From contig NZ_JAFBIO010000003.1 of the NCBI RefSeq assembly GCF_021531255.1, positions 62,001-126,000 on the forward strand: a DNA stretch of 64,000 nt. The letters are read 5' to 3'. This DNA is from Allofournierella massiliensis (GTDB lineage: Bacteria > Bacillota > Clostridia > Oscillospirales > Ruminococcaceae). Shown here in pieces: positions 45,433 through 52,725 of this stretch (position 1 is the stretch's first letter; every line of letters starts with the position of its first letter). The translations under genes were made by a program, and so were the position numbers. The notes below the pieces were generated by a model. That model had not been told where the DNA came from and did not search any database. It worked only from the letters and a program-made list of their open reading frames with translations.

Positions 45433-45954
45433 ATGGAATCCAAGCGACAGCGCCGGCTGCGGCTGACGACCAAGTGGGCCGCCTACAGCCTGATGCTTCT
45501 GGTGGCTGCCACCCTGCAGACCATGCCGGGGCTGTTCACCATCGGCGGGGCCAAGCCCATCTTCATCCTGCCCCTCTGCCTGGCGGTGGCCCTGTTTGAG
45601 GGGGAGTATGCCGGGGCGCTGTTCGGGGCGGTGTGTGGCCTTTTGTGGGATTACACCGCCGGGCGCACCGTGGGCCTTCTGGCCCTGGGGCTGCTGGTGC
45701 TGGGCTTTGTGGCCTCCATCATTGTGCGGATGTATCTGCAGGAGACCTCGGCCAACTTCCTGTTGCTGGTGGCGGGGTCGGCCCTTTTGCTGCTCAGCAC
45801 AGACTTTTTGTTTTTTTATGCCATGCGGGGCTATCCCAATGGCCTGCAGCAGTACTGCACCGTGGTGCTGCCCACGCTGATCTTTACGGCAGCCCTTTCC
45901 CCCCTGGCCTTTGTGGGGGCAAGGGCGGTGCATGTCCGATGGGGCGAAAGCTGA
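45433..45954 (+). CDS. mreD: Rod-shape-determining protein MreD
   Basis: 173 residues and five membrane helices, with the MreD-like cluster KPIFILPLCLAVALFEGEYAGALFGAVCGLLWD in the first half. It belongs to the elongasome with MreC and PBP2. GGAGGGAACCGGGG precedes the ATG at 45433. Confidence 0.9.
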   Translation: MESKRQRRLRLTTKWAAYSLMLLVAATLQTMPGLFTIGGAKPIFILPLCLAVALFEGEYAGALFGAVCGLLWDYTAGRTVGLLALGLLVLGFVASIIVRMYLQETSANFLLLVAGSALLLLSTDFLFFYAMRGYPNGLQQYCTVVLPTLIFTAALSPLAFVGARAVHVRWGES

Positions 45955-45981
45955 TGAAAAACGGAAAGGGGGCGGGGGCCT

Positions 45982-48063
45982 TTGAACGATAAGGGAGGGC
46001 GCGGCCAGAAGACCGAGCAGCGCCGGGTGGCCTTTTTGATTGGCCTGGGCGCGTTGGTCATGGCGATTTTCCTGCTCAGGCTCATCAAGCTGCAGGTTCT
46101 GGAAGGCAAAAGCTACCGGGAACAGGCTTCCAGCACCTATACCTACAGCTTTGACATCACCGCGGCCCGGGGAAATATCGTGGATAAATACGGCCGCAGC
46201 CTGGCCACCAACACCACCGGCTACAATGTGGTGCTGAACAATGTGATGCGGGGCGAGGCCGACCTGAACGCCATCCTTCAGGAACTGGTGACCATCTTCC
46301 AGGAAAACGGGGAGAGCTGGAACGACACCATGCTGGTGAGCGAACCGGATGAAAACGGCCGCTATACCTTCACGGCTGCCGAGGACAACGAGAGCGAGCA
46401 GACCCGGCTGGCCACCCTGAAAACGGCCCTGGGGCTGCAGCAGTACGCCAGTGCCGACAACGTGATGGAAAAAATCGTGGAGACCTTTAAGCTGGAGGAA
46501 TATGACCCCTACTGGCAGCGGATCCTGGGCGGCATCCGGTACCAGATGAAGCTGGAGGAATTTTCCAACAACAACAACTTCACTCTGGCCACCGATGTGT
46601 CGGTCAAGACTATGGCCACCATCAAGGAGCGCAGCCTCAGCCTGCCCGGGGTGGAGATCGTGGAGACCAGCCTGCGCAGCTACCCGGACGGCACCATCCT
46701 GCCCCATGTGCTGGGCAGTGTGGGCAAGATCACCCGGGAACAGTGGGTAGCCGACGATTATGCCCTGCGGGACAAGGGCTACAAGATGAGCGACCTGATC
46801 GGCCAGAGCGGCCTGGAACTGGTGTACGAGGATGAGCTGAGAGGTTCCGACGGCACCCAGGAGATCGTCTGCAATTCCGACGGCGAGATCCAGAGTACCA
46901 CCGTCACCAAGGAGCCGGTGTCCGGCAAGACCGTGGTGCTCACCATCGACAAGGATTTCCAGGAAAAGGTACAGCAGGCCCTGGAAAACCGGATCCTCAC
47001 CCTGCAGCAGACCGCTGCCGAGGGCGTGGGCAAGGAGGCCAACGCGGGGGCCGCCGTGGTCATTGATGTGAAGACCGGCGGCATCCTGGCCCTGGCCAAT
47101 TACCCCAACTATGACCTGAACCTGTACAGCAGCAATTACAGCGAGTACGCCCAGGATGAGAGCCTGCCCCTTTACAACCGGGCTCTGCAGGGGCTGTATT
47201 CGCCGGGTTCCACCTTCAAGCCGGTGGTGGCGGCCACCGGCCTGACCAGCGGCACCATCACCGCCGATGAGACGGTGAACTGTACCAACCCCTATTCCTT
47301 CTATACCGACTATCAGCCCCGCTGCCTGCAGCTGGGTCACCGGGGCCCCATCAATGTGATCAATGCCATCAAGTTCAGCTGCAATATCTTCTTCTATGAT
47401 GTGGGCCGCCGGGTGGGCATTGAGGCCTATGATACCATGGCCTACAAGCTGGGCCTGGCCACCCCCACCGGTGTGGAGGTGAGCGAGGCGGTGGGCCAGC
47501 TCACCACCAAGGAGGACGAGAACTACGGCAACGGCCTGGAACTGCAGGCGGCCATCGGCCAGGGCAACACCCTGGTCACCCCCGTCCAGCTGGCCACCTA
47601 TGCGGCCACCCTGGCCAACAACGGCACCCGGTACCGCACCCATCTGGTGGCTGGCCTGCAGGACACCAACACTGGCGAGATGATCATGGAGGTAGAGCCC
47701 GAGGTCGTGGAGCAGGTGGAGGATACCAACGGGGCCTTTGAGACCATCCGTCAGGGCATGATCGGGGTGGCGGAATACACCAACGCCTTCATCGGCTACC
47801 CCATCACCATTGCCGCCAAGACCGGCAGCCCCCAGCGGGGCGAGGTGTTCAAGACCAGCTCCAGTGGCAATACCTATTATGCCAACGGTGTGGTCATTGC
47901 CTATGCCCCCGCCGAGGACCCGGAGATCGCGGTGGCGGTGGCCATCGAATACGGCGGCGGCGGCAGCTATGTGGCCCCCGCCGTGGTGGATATCTTTGAC
48001 TCCTATTTCTTCGAGCGCACCGATACCCTGCAGCCCACCGCCGAAGGGGAGCTGCTGGAATAA
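45982..48063 (+). CDS. mrdA: Penicillin-binding protein 2 (elongasome transpeptidase)
   Basis: 693 residues, starting with TTG 45982 after a GGAAAGGGGGCGGGGG stretch. N-terminal membrane anchor (about 17-37), dimerisation domain with ITAARGNIVDKYGRSLA, then the transpeptidase domain. The active-site motifs are SPGSTFKPV (SXXK), KFSCN (SXN) and AAKTGSPQ (KTG). It cross-links side-wall peptidoglycan. Its original intrinsic terminator is now split by the inserted element (arms at 48076 and 52701). rodA is not in the window. Confidence 0.94.
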   Translation: MNDKGGRGQKTEQRRVAFLIGLGALVMAIFLLRLIKLQVLEGKSYREQASSTYTYSFDITAARGNIVDKYGRSLATNTTGYNVVLNNVMRGEADLNAILQELVTIFQENGESWNDTMLVSEPDENGRYTFTAAEDNESEQTRLATLKTALGLQQYASADNVMEKIVETFKLEEYDPYWQRILGGIRYQMKLEEFSNNNNFTLATDVSVKTMATIKERSLSLPGVEIVETSLRSYPDGTILPHVLGSVGKITREQWVADDYALRDKGYKMSDLIGQSGLELVYEDELRGSDGTQEIVCNSDGEIQSTTVTKEPVSGKTVVLTIDKDFQEKVQQALENRILTLQQTAAEGVGKEANAGAAVVIDVKTGGILALANYPNYDLNLYSSNYSEYAQDESLPLYNRALQGLYSPGSTFKPVVAATGLTSGTITADETVNCTNPYSFYTDYQPRCLQLGHRGPINVINAIKFSCNIFFYDVGRRVGIEAYDTMAYKLGLATPTGVEVSEAVGQLTTKEDENYGNGLELQAAIGQGNTLVTPVQLATYAATLANNGTRYRTHLVAGLQDTNTGEMIMEVEPEVVEQVEDTNGAFETIRQGMIGVAEYTNAFIGYPITIAAKTGSPQRGEVFKTSSSGNTYYANGVVIAYAPAEDPEIAVAVAIEYGGGGSYVAPAVVDIFDSYFFERTDTLQPTAEGELLE

Positions 48064-48075
48064 CCCATAAAAAAG

Positions 48076-48088
48076 AAAGGCCCCGGCA
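48076..48088 (+). other. 5' arm of the disrupted mrdA terminator
   Basis: AAAGGCCCCGGCA, 12 bases after the mrdA stop. It is a perfect 13-base complement of the segment at 52701-52713, from which it is separated by the mobile element. Confidence 0.85.
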
Positions 48089-48100
48089 AGAATCGGGAGC

Positions 48101-48114
48101 GTTCGTAAAACAGT
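48101..48114 (+). repeat. Left terminal inverted repeat of the element
   Basis: GTTCGTAAAACAGT. It matches the reverse complement of 52676-52689 at 13 of 14 positions. Confidence 0.6.
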
Positions 48115-48117
48115 TTC

Positions 48118-48152
48118 AGTCCCGGCAGTAATGTCTGCCGGGACTGTTCTTG
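48118..48152 (+). terminator. Hairpin with T-rich tail near the element left end
   Basis: AGTCCCGGCAG / CTGCCGGGACT perfect 11-bp stem with a TAATGT loop, followed by GTTCTTG. It may now terminate mrdA transcription in place of the disrupted terminator. Confidence 0.6.
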
Positions 48153-48459
48153 CATAAATTGAAGCCGTATGATACGTTTAAACAGACCGATAAACTCCGA
48201 TTTGAATTTCCACAAATTATGACCTCTTAACAGAGGTTACAGGTTATCAATAAAATCCTCCAGACGCCTTGCAAATAAAGGATTTTTCGCAGTGTGCTCA
48301 CCTTATTCCTTTATACGATTTCAAAACAATTTATTCTTCCATCGCAACCTCATAAGGGAAAAATTGAGGGAAGAAAAAACTCGTAACACGACATAACAAA
48401 TTGTGGCAATCGGGAACCTGTGATGTATGTGCGAATATATTATTTTGGAGGATTACATA

Positions 48460-48840
48460 GTGGAAAAGTACATTTATAACGAGCAAAACGGTCTTTGGTA
48501 TGAGTTGCAGGGTGATTATTACATTCCTTGTTTGGAATTACCCGCTGAAAAAGAAGAAAGGCATATCGGCATATGGGGACATCGACATCTGCGATATATT
48601 CGGGAGTATAAAAAGGTACTTTACACGGATTTGCTGATAAGCGGCAAGCTGCAATCTTACCTTGCTGATGTTGAGGAACAGGCACAGGAACTGTTTGACC
48701 GCCTGATGAAGCAACGGACAGAGCGTGAGGGCATTACAGAAAAGCTGAAAGCCGAAAGTCCCATGTTGTGGGTAGGCAGAATGAACGCACTGTGGTCAGC
48801 GGTTACGGAAACTGTAAATACGGAGGTAATCTTCGTATGA
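48460..48840 (+). CDS. tnpV: Transposon-encoded protein TnpV
   Basis: 126 residues from GTG 48460, chosen because GGAGG lies 8 bases upstream; ATG 48427 is the longer alternative. The TnpV pattern is clear: GDYYIPCLELP, HIGIWGHRHLRYIREYKKVLYTDLLISGKLQSYL, and AESPMLWVGRMN. TnpV genes ride on Clostridial mobilizable and conjugative transposons; their biochemical role is unknown. The gene overlaps the next one by four bases. Confidence 0.88.
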   Translation: MEKYIYNEQNGLWYELQGDYYIPCLELPAEKEERHIGIWGHRHLRYIREYKKVLYTDLLISGKLQSYLADVEEQAQELFDRLMKQRTEREGITEKLKAESPMLWVGRMNALWSAVTETVNTEVIFV

Positions 48841-48983
48841 GAAAGCAGAAATATTACCTTTACCTCACAGCTGAAGAACGGAGGTATATTTTAAATGCTC
48901 TGCTTTCCTGCCGCAACAAACGGGTTGCACAGGGCAGATATACGGATGCGGTGAATGAGGTTATGATAAAGTTACAAAAATAG
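48837..48983 (+). CDS. Small conserved mobile-element protein (48 aa)
   Basis: A 48-residue, lysine/arginine-rich protein (starts MRKQKYYLYLTAEERRYIL). Its ATG overlaps the tnpV TGA (ATGA), so the two are co-translated. The shape resembles the short proteins that commonly follow tnpV in Firmicutes elements. Function unknown. A terminator follows. Confidence 0.7.
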   Translation: MRKQKYYLYLTAEERRYILNALLSCRNKRVAQGRYTDAVNEVMIKLQK

Positions 48984-48990
48984 ACTTCGG

Positions 48991-49016
48991 CGGCAGGGAG
49001 AAATCCCTGCCGTTTT
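48991..49016 (+). terminator. Intrinsic terminator after tnpV operon
   Basis: CGGCAGGGA / TCCCTGCCG 9-bp stem with a GAAA loop, then TTTT. Confidence 0.85.
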
Positions 49017-49049
49017 CACATAGAATGATTCAGGTTCTTGCATTACCGC

Positions 49050-49078
49050 TTGGAAAATCAAAGCAAATATAGTACAAT
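49050..49078 (+). promoter_or_regulatory. Promoter of the TetR gene, with possible operator
   Basis: TTGGAA, a 17-base spacer and TACAAT (49073-49078). TTAACGACCGTTCA lies immediately downstream and could be a self-operator, which is inference only. Confidence 0.65.
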
Positions 49079-49120
49079 ATTAACGACCGTTCACTATGTT
49101 GCAGAGAAGGAGGTACTATA

Positions 49121-49726
49121 TTGCGCCCTCAAAATAAAGAAGGCCGCAGGGCAAAGCAAATTGAGATAATGGAAAACAGCTTCAACTGCTATGCGGAGAG
49201 CGGATTTTCCTCTGTCGGTGTAAAAGCGATTGCAAAAGCCTGCGATTGCAGTGTTGCGACACTGTATCTGTATTTTGAAAACCTCGATGACCTTATCATT
49301 CAGTCCACCGAATACTGTATGAGCAAGGTGGAAGATGATTTTATGGCGAAAGCCCCCACCGATGTGGATGACCTGTGGCGGTTTATTGATGAGATACCCT
49401 ATTGGACGGCGAAAAAGCACGGAAAGAAATACCGGCTGATGTATCAAATCTACACTCACCCCAAATACAGGGAATACGGTCAGAAGTTCTTTAAGGGTGT
49501 GGATAAACGATATACCGAATATGCAAAGAGCTTAGAGCCAAAGCTGGGGATTCCCCACGAGAAGATCACGCCGCTGATTTTCATTCTGATCCGAGCCTGC
49601 GTCCATTACGCACTGTTTGAGGATGAGTTCTATCTGAAATCACAGATAGCCGTGCTGAAGGAAGCCCTTGAACTCTTTCTTGCGAAATATAACCCGAAAG
49701 CAAGGTCGGGTACTTTTACAGAATAA
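49121..49726 (+). CDS. TetR-family transcriptional regulator
   Basis: 201 residues with TTG start 49121 (AAGGAGG at 49108-49114). The N-terminal helix-turn-helix spans about residues 13-55 (SGFSSVGVKAIAKACDCSVATLYLYFENLDDLI). The helical C-terminal domain binds an unknown ligand. It precedes the surface-protein gene by 35 bases with no terminator between, so it probably regulates that gene and itself. Its codon and base use is AT-rich relative to the flanking chromosome, as expected for transferred DNA. Confidence 0.9.
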   Translation: MRPQNKEGRRAKQIEIMENSFNCYAESGFSSVGVKAIAKACDCSVATLYLYFENLDDLIIQSTEYCMSKVEDDFMAKAPTDVDDLWRFIDEIPYWTAKKHGKKYRLMYQIYTHPKYREYGQKFFKGVDKRYTEYAKSLEPKLGIPHEKITPLIFILIRACVHYALFEDEFYLKSQIAVLKEALELFLAKYNPKARSGTFTE

Positions 49727-49761
49727 ACCGGATTCAAAAATATCTTTTGGGAGGAATATCA

Positions 49762-51498
49762 ATGAAAAAACGAATTGTGAGCATCCTGCTTACCCTTTGT
49801 ATGGTACTTATGCTCGTACCGGCAACGGCATTTGCGGAAACGCCCAGTGAAAGGTATTCGATGACCCTGAATTTCAAGTACGGAACCCTCTACGGCGAAA
49901 CCGGTTCCTATGATTTGGGTTCGGATTACAAGGCGGGTGATAAGTACGATATCAGTGGTGAGTTGTATGATCTCACGGGTTACAAACCGTATAAAATCGT
50001 TGACTGCCGGTCTGCCGAGGGCGACGGGGTGAAGGGATTCATTACGGATCATGATATCGTCCTTGATGTTCTCTACGAGGTGGACGGCAGCCTCGCCGTC
50101 ACGCTCGACGGCTTCGAGGTGGGCAAAACGCCGAACGATATCACCTACAGCTTCGAATCCACGATCCCGGGCATCGAATTCAGCGAAGACGATATTCTGT
50201 CTGATGGTTGGATGCAATACATTTTTGACGGCGATGCTAATGATTACTGTTGGGAACCAATGAGCACCACCAAGGAGTTTCGGGCTGACACGCAGTATAA
50301 ACTCCTTATAGATCTGGACAACAAAGGTCTGGAGTTGGCGCCGGCTGTCACCGTGAACGGCAGGACGCCGAAATCTTGTAAGATTGCAACCAGCAACGGT
50401 GTGCCGATTCAGCTCCAAATAGACTGCGACCTCGGCACGCCGGCGGAGCATTCGCAGTACACCATCACCTATGACGGCGGCGAGGACAGCGATCCGGTGA
50501 CGGATGTCAAGACCCACGGCGAGGACCTCCCCCTGCGCGGCGAGACCTTCACCATGGACGGCTTCGTCCAGACCGGCTGGGTGGACAAAGAGACCGGCGC
50601 AATCTACGACCTCGGCGCAACCTATGACGAGGATCGGGACGTCACGCTCTATCCCGTCTTTGAAAAGCTCGTCACCGTGACCGCCCCCTTCACCACCACC
50701 GTCGCGCTGGGCGACGCGGGCGAGCCGGGCGAGACGACCTTTATGCTGTACCTGATCGACGGCACGGGCAATAAGCTGACCTATGATGACCAGTACTTCT
50801 TCGCGGAGATCACCACCGACGGCGCGGGCAGCTACAGCGGCACCATGACCATCACGGCGACCAAGGAGTGGCTCCGCGATATGCTCTATGAGGGCGCGTT
50901 CATCTGGCAGTATGACGGCGAAGAAGATGGCTGGACGTATGATGATACGGTCTGGGGCGTGCGCCTGTATATGCCGGAGGTCGCGGCGCGGGCTGTGGAC
51001 GAGGCATCTTATGAGCTGCTCCTCTATCCCACCTATGTGATGAGCGACGGCAGCTTCAATCTCGATCTGAACGCCGGCCCGGTGGAGGAGATGACCTTCA
51101 CCAACACCTACACCGCCCATGCCTACGCGCTGAAGCACGACGCCACACACCACTGGGACGAGTGCGCGTGCAAGGATGTGCAGAACAAGGAGCTCCATAA
51201 ATACGGCGACTGGAAGGTGACCAAGGAAGCCACCCAGACGGCCAAGGGCGAAAAGGAACACACCTGTACGATCTGCGGCTATACCGAAACCGCCGAGATT
51301 GCGAAGCTGCCCGCCACGACGGAACCGACGAATCCCGACACGGATACGAAGCCCGGCACGAAGCCCGGTAAAGACAACCCTGCGACCGGCGACAACAGCC
51401 ATATGGCATTGTGGATCGCACTTCTCTTGGTGAGCGGAGCAGGCGTAATCGGAACAACGGTTTACAGTAGGAAGAAAGAGCAAAATAAACTCATATAA
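49762..51498 (+). CDS. Sortase-anchored surface protein with pilin-like domain
   Basis: 578 residues from ATG 49762 (GGGAGGAATATC upstream). A signal peptide ends near AFAETP. Residues about 235-300 form an InlB-type Listeria-Bacteroides repeat (YTITYDGG...GFVQTGWVDKETG). Residues about 310-455 resemble an Spy0128-type pilin domain ending MTFTNTYTAH. A Cys/His cluster, HDATHHWDECACKD...HTCTICGY, follows. The C-terminus has the sorting motif NPATGD at about 548, a membrane helix and the basic tail SRKKEQ. NPxTG favours a class B-like sortase. Likely an adhesin or pilin-like protein. Confidence 0.88.
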   Translation: MKKRIVSILLTLCMVLMLVPATAFAETPSERYSMTLNFKYGTLYGETGSYDLGSDYKAGDKYDISGELYDLTGYKPYKIVDCRSAEGDGVKGFITDHDIVLDVLYEVDGSLAVTLDGFEVGKTPNDITYSFESTIPGIEFSEDDILSDGWMQYIFDGDANDYCWEPMSTTKEFRADTQYKLLIDLDNKGLELAPAVTVNGRTPKSCKIATSNGVPIQLQIDCDLGTPAEHSQYTITYDGGEDSDPVTDVKTHGEDLPLRGETFTMDGFVQTGWVDKETGAIYDLGATYDEDRDVTLYPVFEKLVTVTAPFTTTVALGDAGEPGETTFMLYLIDGTGNKLTYDDQYFFAEITTDGAGSYSGTMTITATKEWLRDMLYEGAFIWQYDGEEDGWTYDDTVWGVRLYMPEVAARAVDEASYELLLYPTYVMSDGSFNLDLNAGPVEEMTFTNTYTAHAYALKHDATHHWDECACKDVQNKELHKYGDWKVTKEATQTAKGEKEHTCTICGYTETAEIAKLPATTEPTNPDTDTKPGTKPGKDNPATGDNSHMALWIALLLVSGAGVIGTTVYSRKKEQNKLI

Positions 51499-51523
51499 GT
51501 GTGATAAGTACACTTACAACAGT

Positions 51524-51560
51524 CCCTCCTGTCAGGTACAAACCTTCAGGAGGGTTTTTT
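51524..51560 (+). terminator. Intrinsic terminator after the surface protein gene
   Basis: CCCTCCTG / CAGGAGGG stem with a 15-base loop, then TTTTTT. Confidence 0.85.
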
Positions 51561-51644
51561 ATGAAATTGGATAAGCATTTCAAGGATATATGGAATCCCG
51601 CAAGGCAGAGGTTCTGCCCTGCGGTGTCGTGTTCGGTGTCAAAA

Positions 51645-52249
51645 TCATCGTTCTCTGTCCTGGGACTTCTTTCGTGTTCTTTGCTGCTTGCCCTCTGCCT
51701 GTAGCTGCCTGAGCCTGTCTCGGACACTTTCCTTTTCGGGCGGTCTTTTGGGCTTTTCTTTTTCCTTAACCTGCTGTTCCCACTCGGCAAGGTCACGGTT
51801 GTACTGATCCACTGCGGTTTCTGCCTTGCGGTAGGTTGCCATAAAAACTTGCACATCGGGATAACCGTCTGCTTTCAGTGTGTCGGGAATTTTGTCCAGT
51901 TTATCAGCGATTTCCCTTTCGGTCTGCTGTATCTGCGCTTCCAACGCTTTACGCTCTTTACCCTTGAAGATACCTTTGGTTTCGGCAAGCTGCTGTTTCA
52001 GGTCGGGTAGCACCTTGTCCTGCAAGTGCTTGATTTCTTTTGCCCTGTCCTGCGCCTTAATCATCAGGCTTCGCATATGACGGAACTCGGATATATCAAT
52101 ATCCAGTGTGGGCTTGGGCGGCATATCCTTTTCACGGATGATGGCTTGCAGAAATTGTCTGCGGTGCGATAGGTGGCATATAGGTTCTCCTGTTTTGCCT
52201 TGCTTGTGATATACGAAATGCGTCCTTTGGCATTTGGCAGCTTCGACAT
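51645..52249 (-). pseudogene. MobA/MobL relaxase with internal deletion
   Basis: From 52249 the minus strand reads MSKLPNAKGRISYITSK...QENLYATYRTADNF, the N-terminus of a MobL-type relaxase. Within about 35 codons the similarity jumps to another frame and continues as the C-terminal part (LQAIIREKDMPPKPTLDIDISEF to KKSQDRER, stop at 51645), rich in Lys, Glu and Gln. The catalytic middle with the relaxase tyrosine and histidines is missing, so the protein cannot nick an origin of transfer. Confidence 0.8.
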
Positions 52250-52258
52250 CAGTTTTTA

Positions 52259-52390
52259 ATGTTGGAGGACTTTCTGAAAAAGAAAGACAATCCTGCATTG
52301 CTCCCGATGCAGATAGCCTACTACACAGGACTTCGTATCGGAGAAGCGTGTGCTCTGACTTGGCAGGATATCAACCTTGACGGACAATAG
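52259..52390 (+). pseudogene. Tyrosine integrase fragment
   Basis: 43 codons, MLEDFLKKKDNPALLPMQIA through TGLRIGEACALTWQDINLDG, then a stop. TGLRIGE carries the first catalytic arginine of phage-type integrases. The N-terminal arm-binding domain and the HxxR and Tyr parts are absent. A remnant of the element's integrase. Confidence 0.82.
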
Positions 52391-52429
52391 TTATCCTCCA
52401 CAAATTCAAGTTTGTCGAACTGATACCAA

Positions 52430-52472
52430 GGGCGCACTTCTATACGGGTTAAACCCGTATAGAAGTGCGCCC
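52430..52472. repeat. Perfect 21-bp inverted repeat with a one-base centre
   Basis: Arms of 21 bases starting GGGCGCACTTC and ending GAAGTGCGCCC around a single A. It lies 40 bases after the truncated integrase. No T tract follows, so it does not look like a terminator; it may be a recombination junction or the ends of a lost insertion sequence. Confidence 0.85.
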
Positions 52473-52580
52473 TGCGAGACCGAACAGCTCGGCTCCCTGA
52501 ATGTCTGGGGTGCGTCACTGCGTTCCGTACAAGGGGCCGCATCCCTTGCCTCGCTTTGCGGCTGTCATTTTGCATAATTA

Positions 52581-52594
52581 ACTGTCTAACGAAC
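52581..52594 (-). repeat. Internal copy of the element end repeat
   Basis: ACTGTCTAACGAAC, 13 of 14 identical to the end repeat at 52676-52689 and in the same orientation, 95 bases inward. Confidence 0.55.
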
Positions 52595-52612
52595 AGCGCC
52601 CAAAGGCGGGGT

Positions 52613-52647
52613 GAACCGCTCCCTGTCAAGTAGACAGGGAGCGGTTC
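52613..52647. repeat. Perfect 15-bp hairpin between the two right-end repeats
   Basis: GAACCGCTCCCTGTC / GACAGGGAGCGGTTC around AAGTA. Flanked by the two ACTGTCT(A/T)ACGAAC copies, it may be part of the recombinase-recognised end or an independent small repeat unit. Confidence 0.75.
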
Positions 52648-52675
52648 ATTCGCGGTCACGCCCTTTATCTATTTT

Positions 52676-52689
52676 ACTGTCTTACGAAC
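52676..52689 (-). repeat. Right terminal inverted repeat of the element
   Basis: ACTGTCTTACGAAC, the imperfect inverse of the left repeat. It ends 11 bases before the 3' terminator arm; on the left the corresponding distance is 12 bases. Confidence 0.6.
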
Positions 52690-52700
52690 ACCCCGCTAAC

Positions 52701-52716
52701 TGCCGGGGCCTTTTTG
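52701..52716 (+). other. 3' arm of the disrupted mrdA terminator
   Basis: TGCCGGGGCCTTTTTG. Its first 13 bases are an exact complement of 48076-48088, and its T run is what a terminator needs. Alone it has no pairing partner nearby. It also overlaps the region just past the 3' end of the minus-strand dehydratase gene. Confidence 0.85.
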
Positions 52717-52725
52717 TTCTGTTTT

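Larger units (their letters stand above)
48089..52700. mobile_element. Decayed mobilizable/integrative element remnant inserted in the mrdA terminator
   Basis: About 4.6 kb, clearly richer in A+T than its flanks, bounded by the two arms of one terminator hairpin. Cargo: tnpV, a 48-residue gene, a TetR regulator and a sortase-anchored surface protein. Mobility genes are broken: the MobL relaxase is internally deleted and only 43 codons of a tyrosine integrase remain. Near-end inverted repeats are at 48101-48114 and 52676-52689. The left 300 bases (48150-48450) are non-coding and AT-rich, with no feature recognised. It is not now self-mobile by its own genes. The exact element family is unknown. 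Confidence 0.8.

Noticed and set aside
44458-47643. A 1061-codon open frame on the minus strand across mreC, mreD and mrdA
   Set aside because: Shadow of genuine plus-strand genes; no ribosome binding site and no recognisable family.
51561-51704. A short plus-strand frame beginning MKLDKHFKDIW after the surface-protein terminator
   Set aside because: It starts immediately after the terminator T run, has no promoter and lies largely opposite the relaxase 3' end. Probably chance, though the start looks gene-like.
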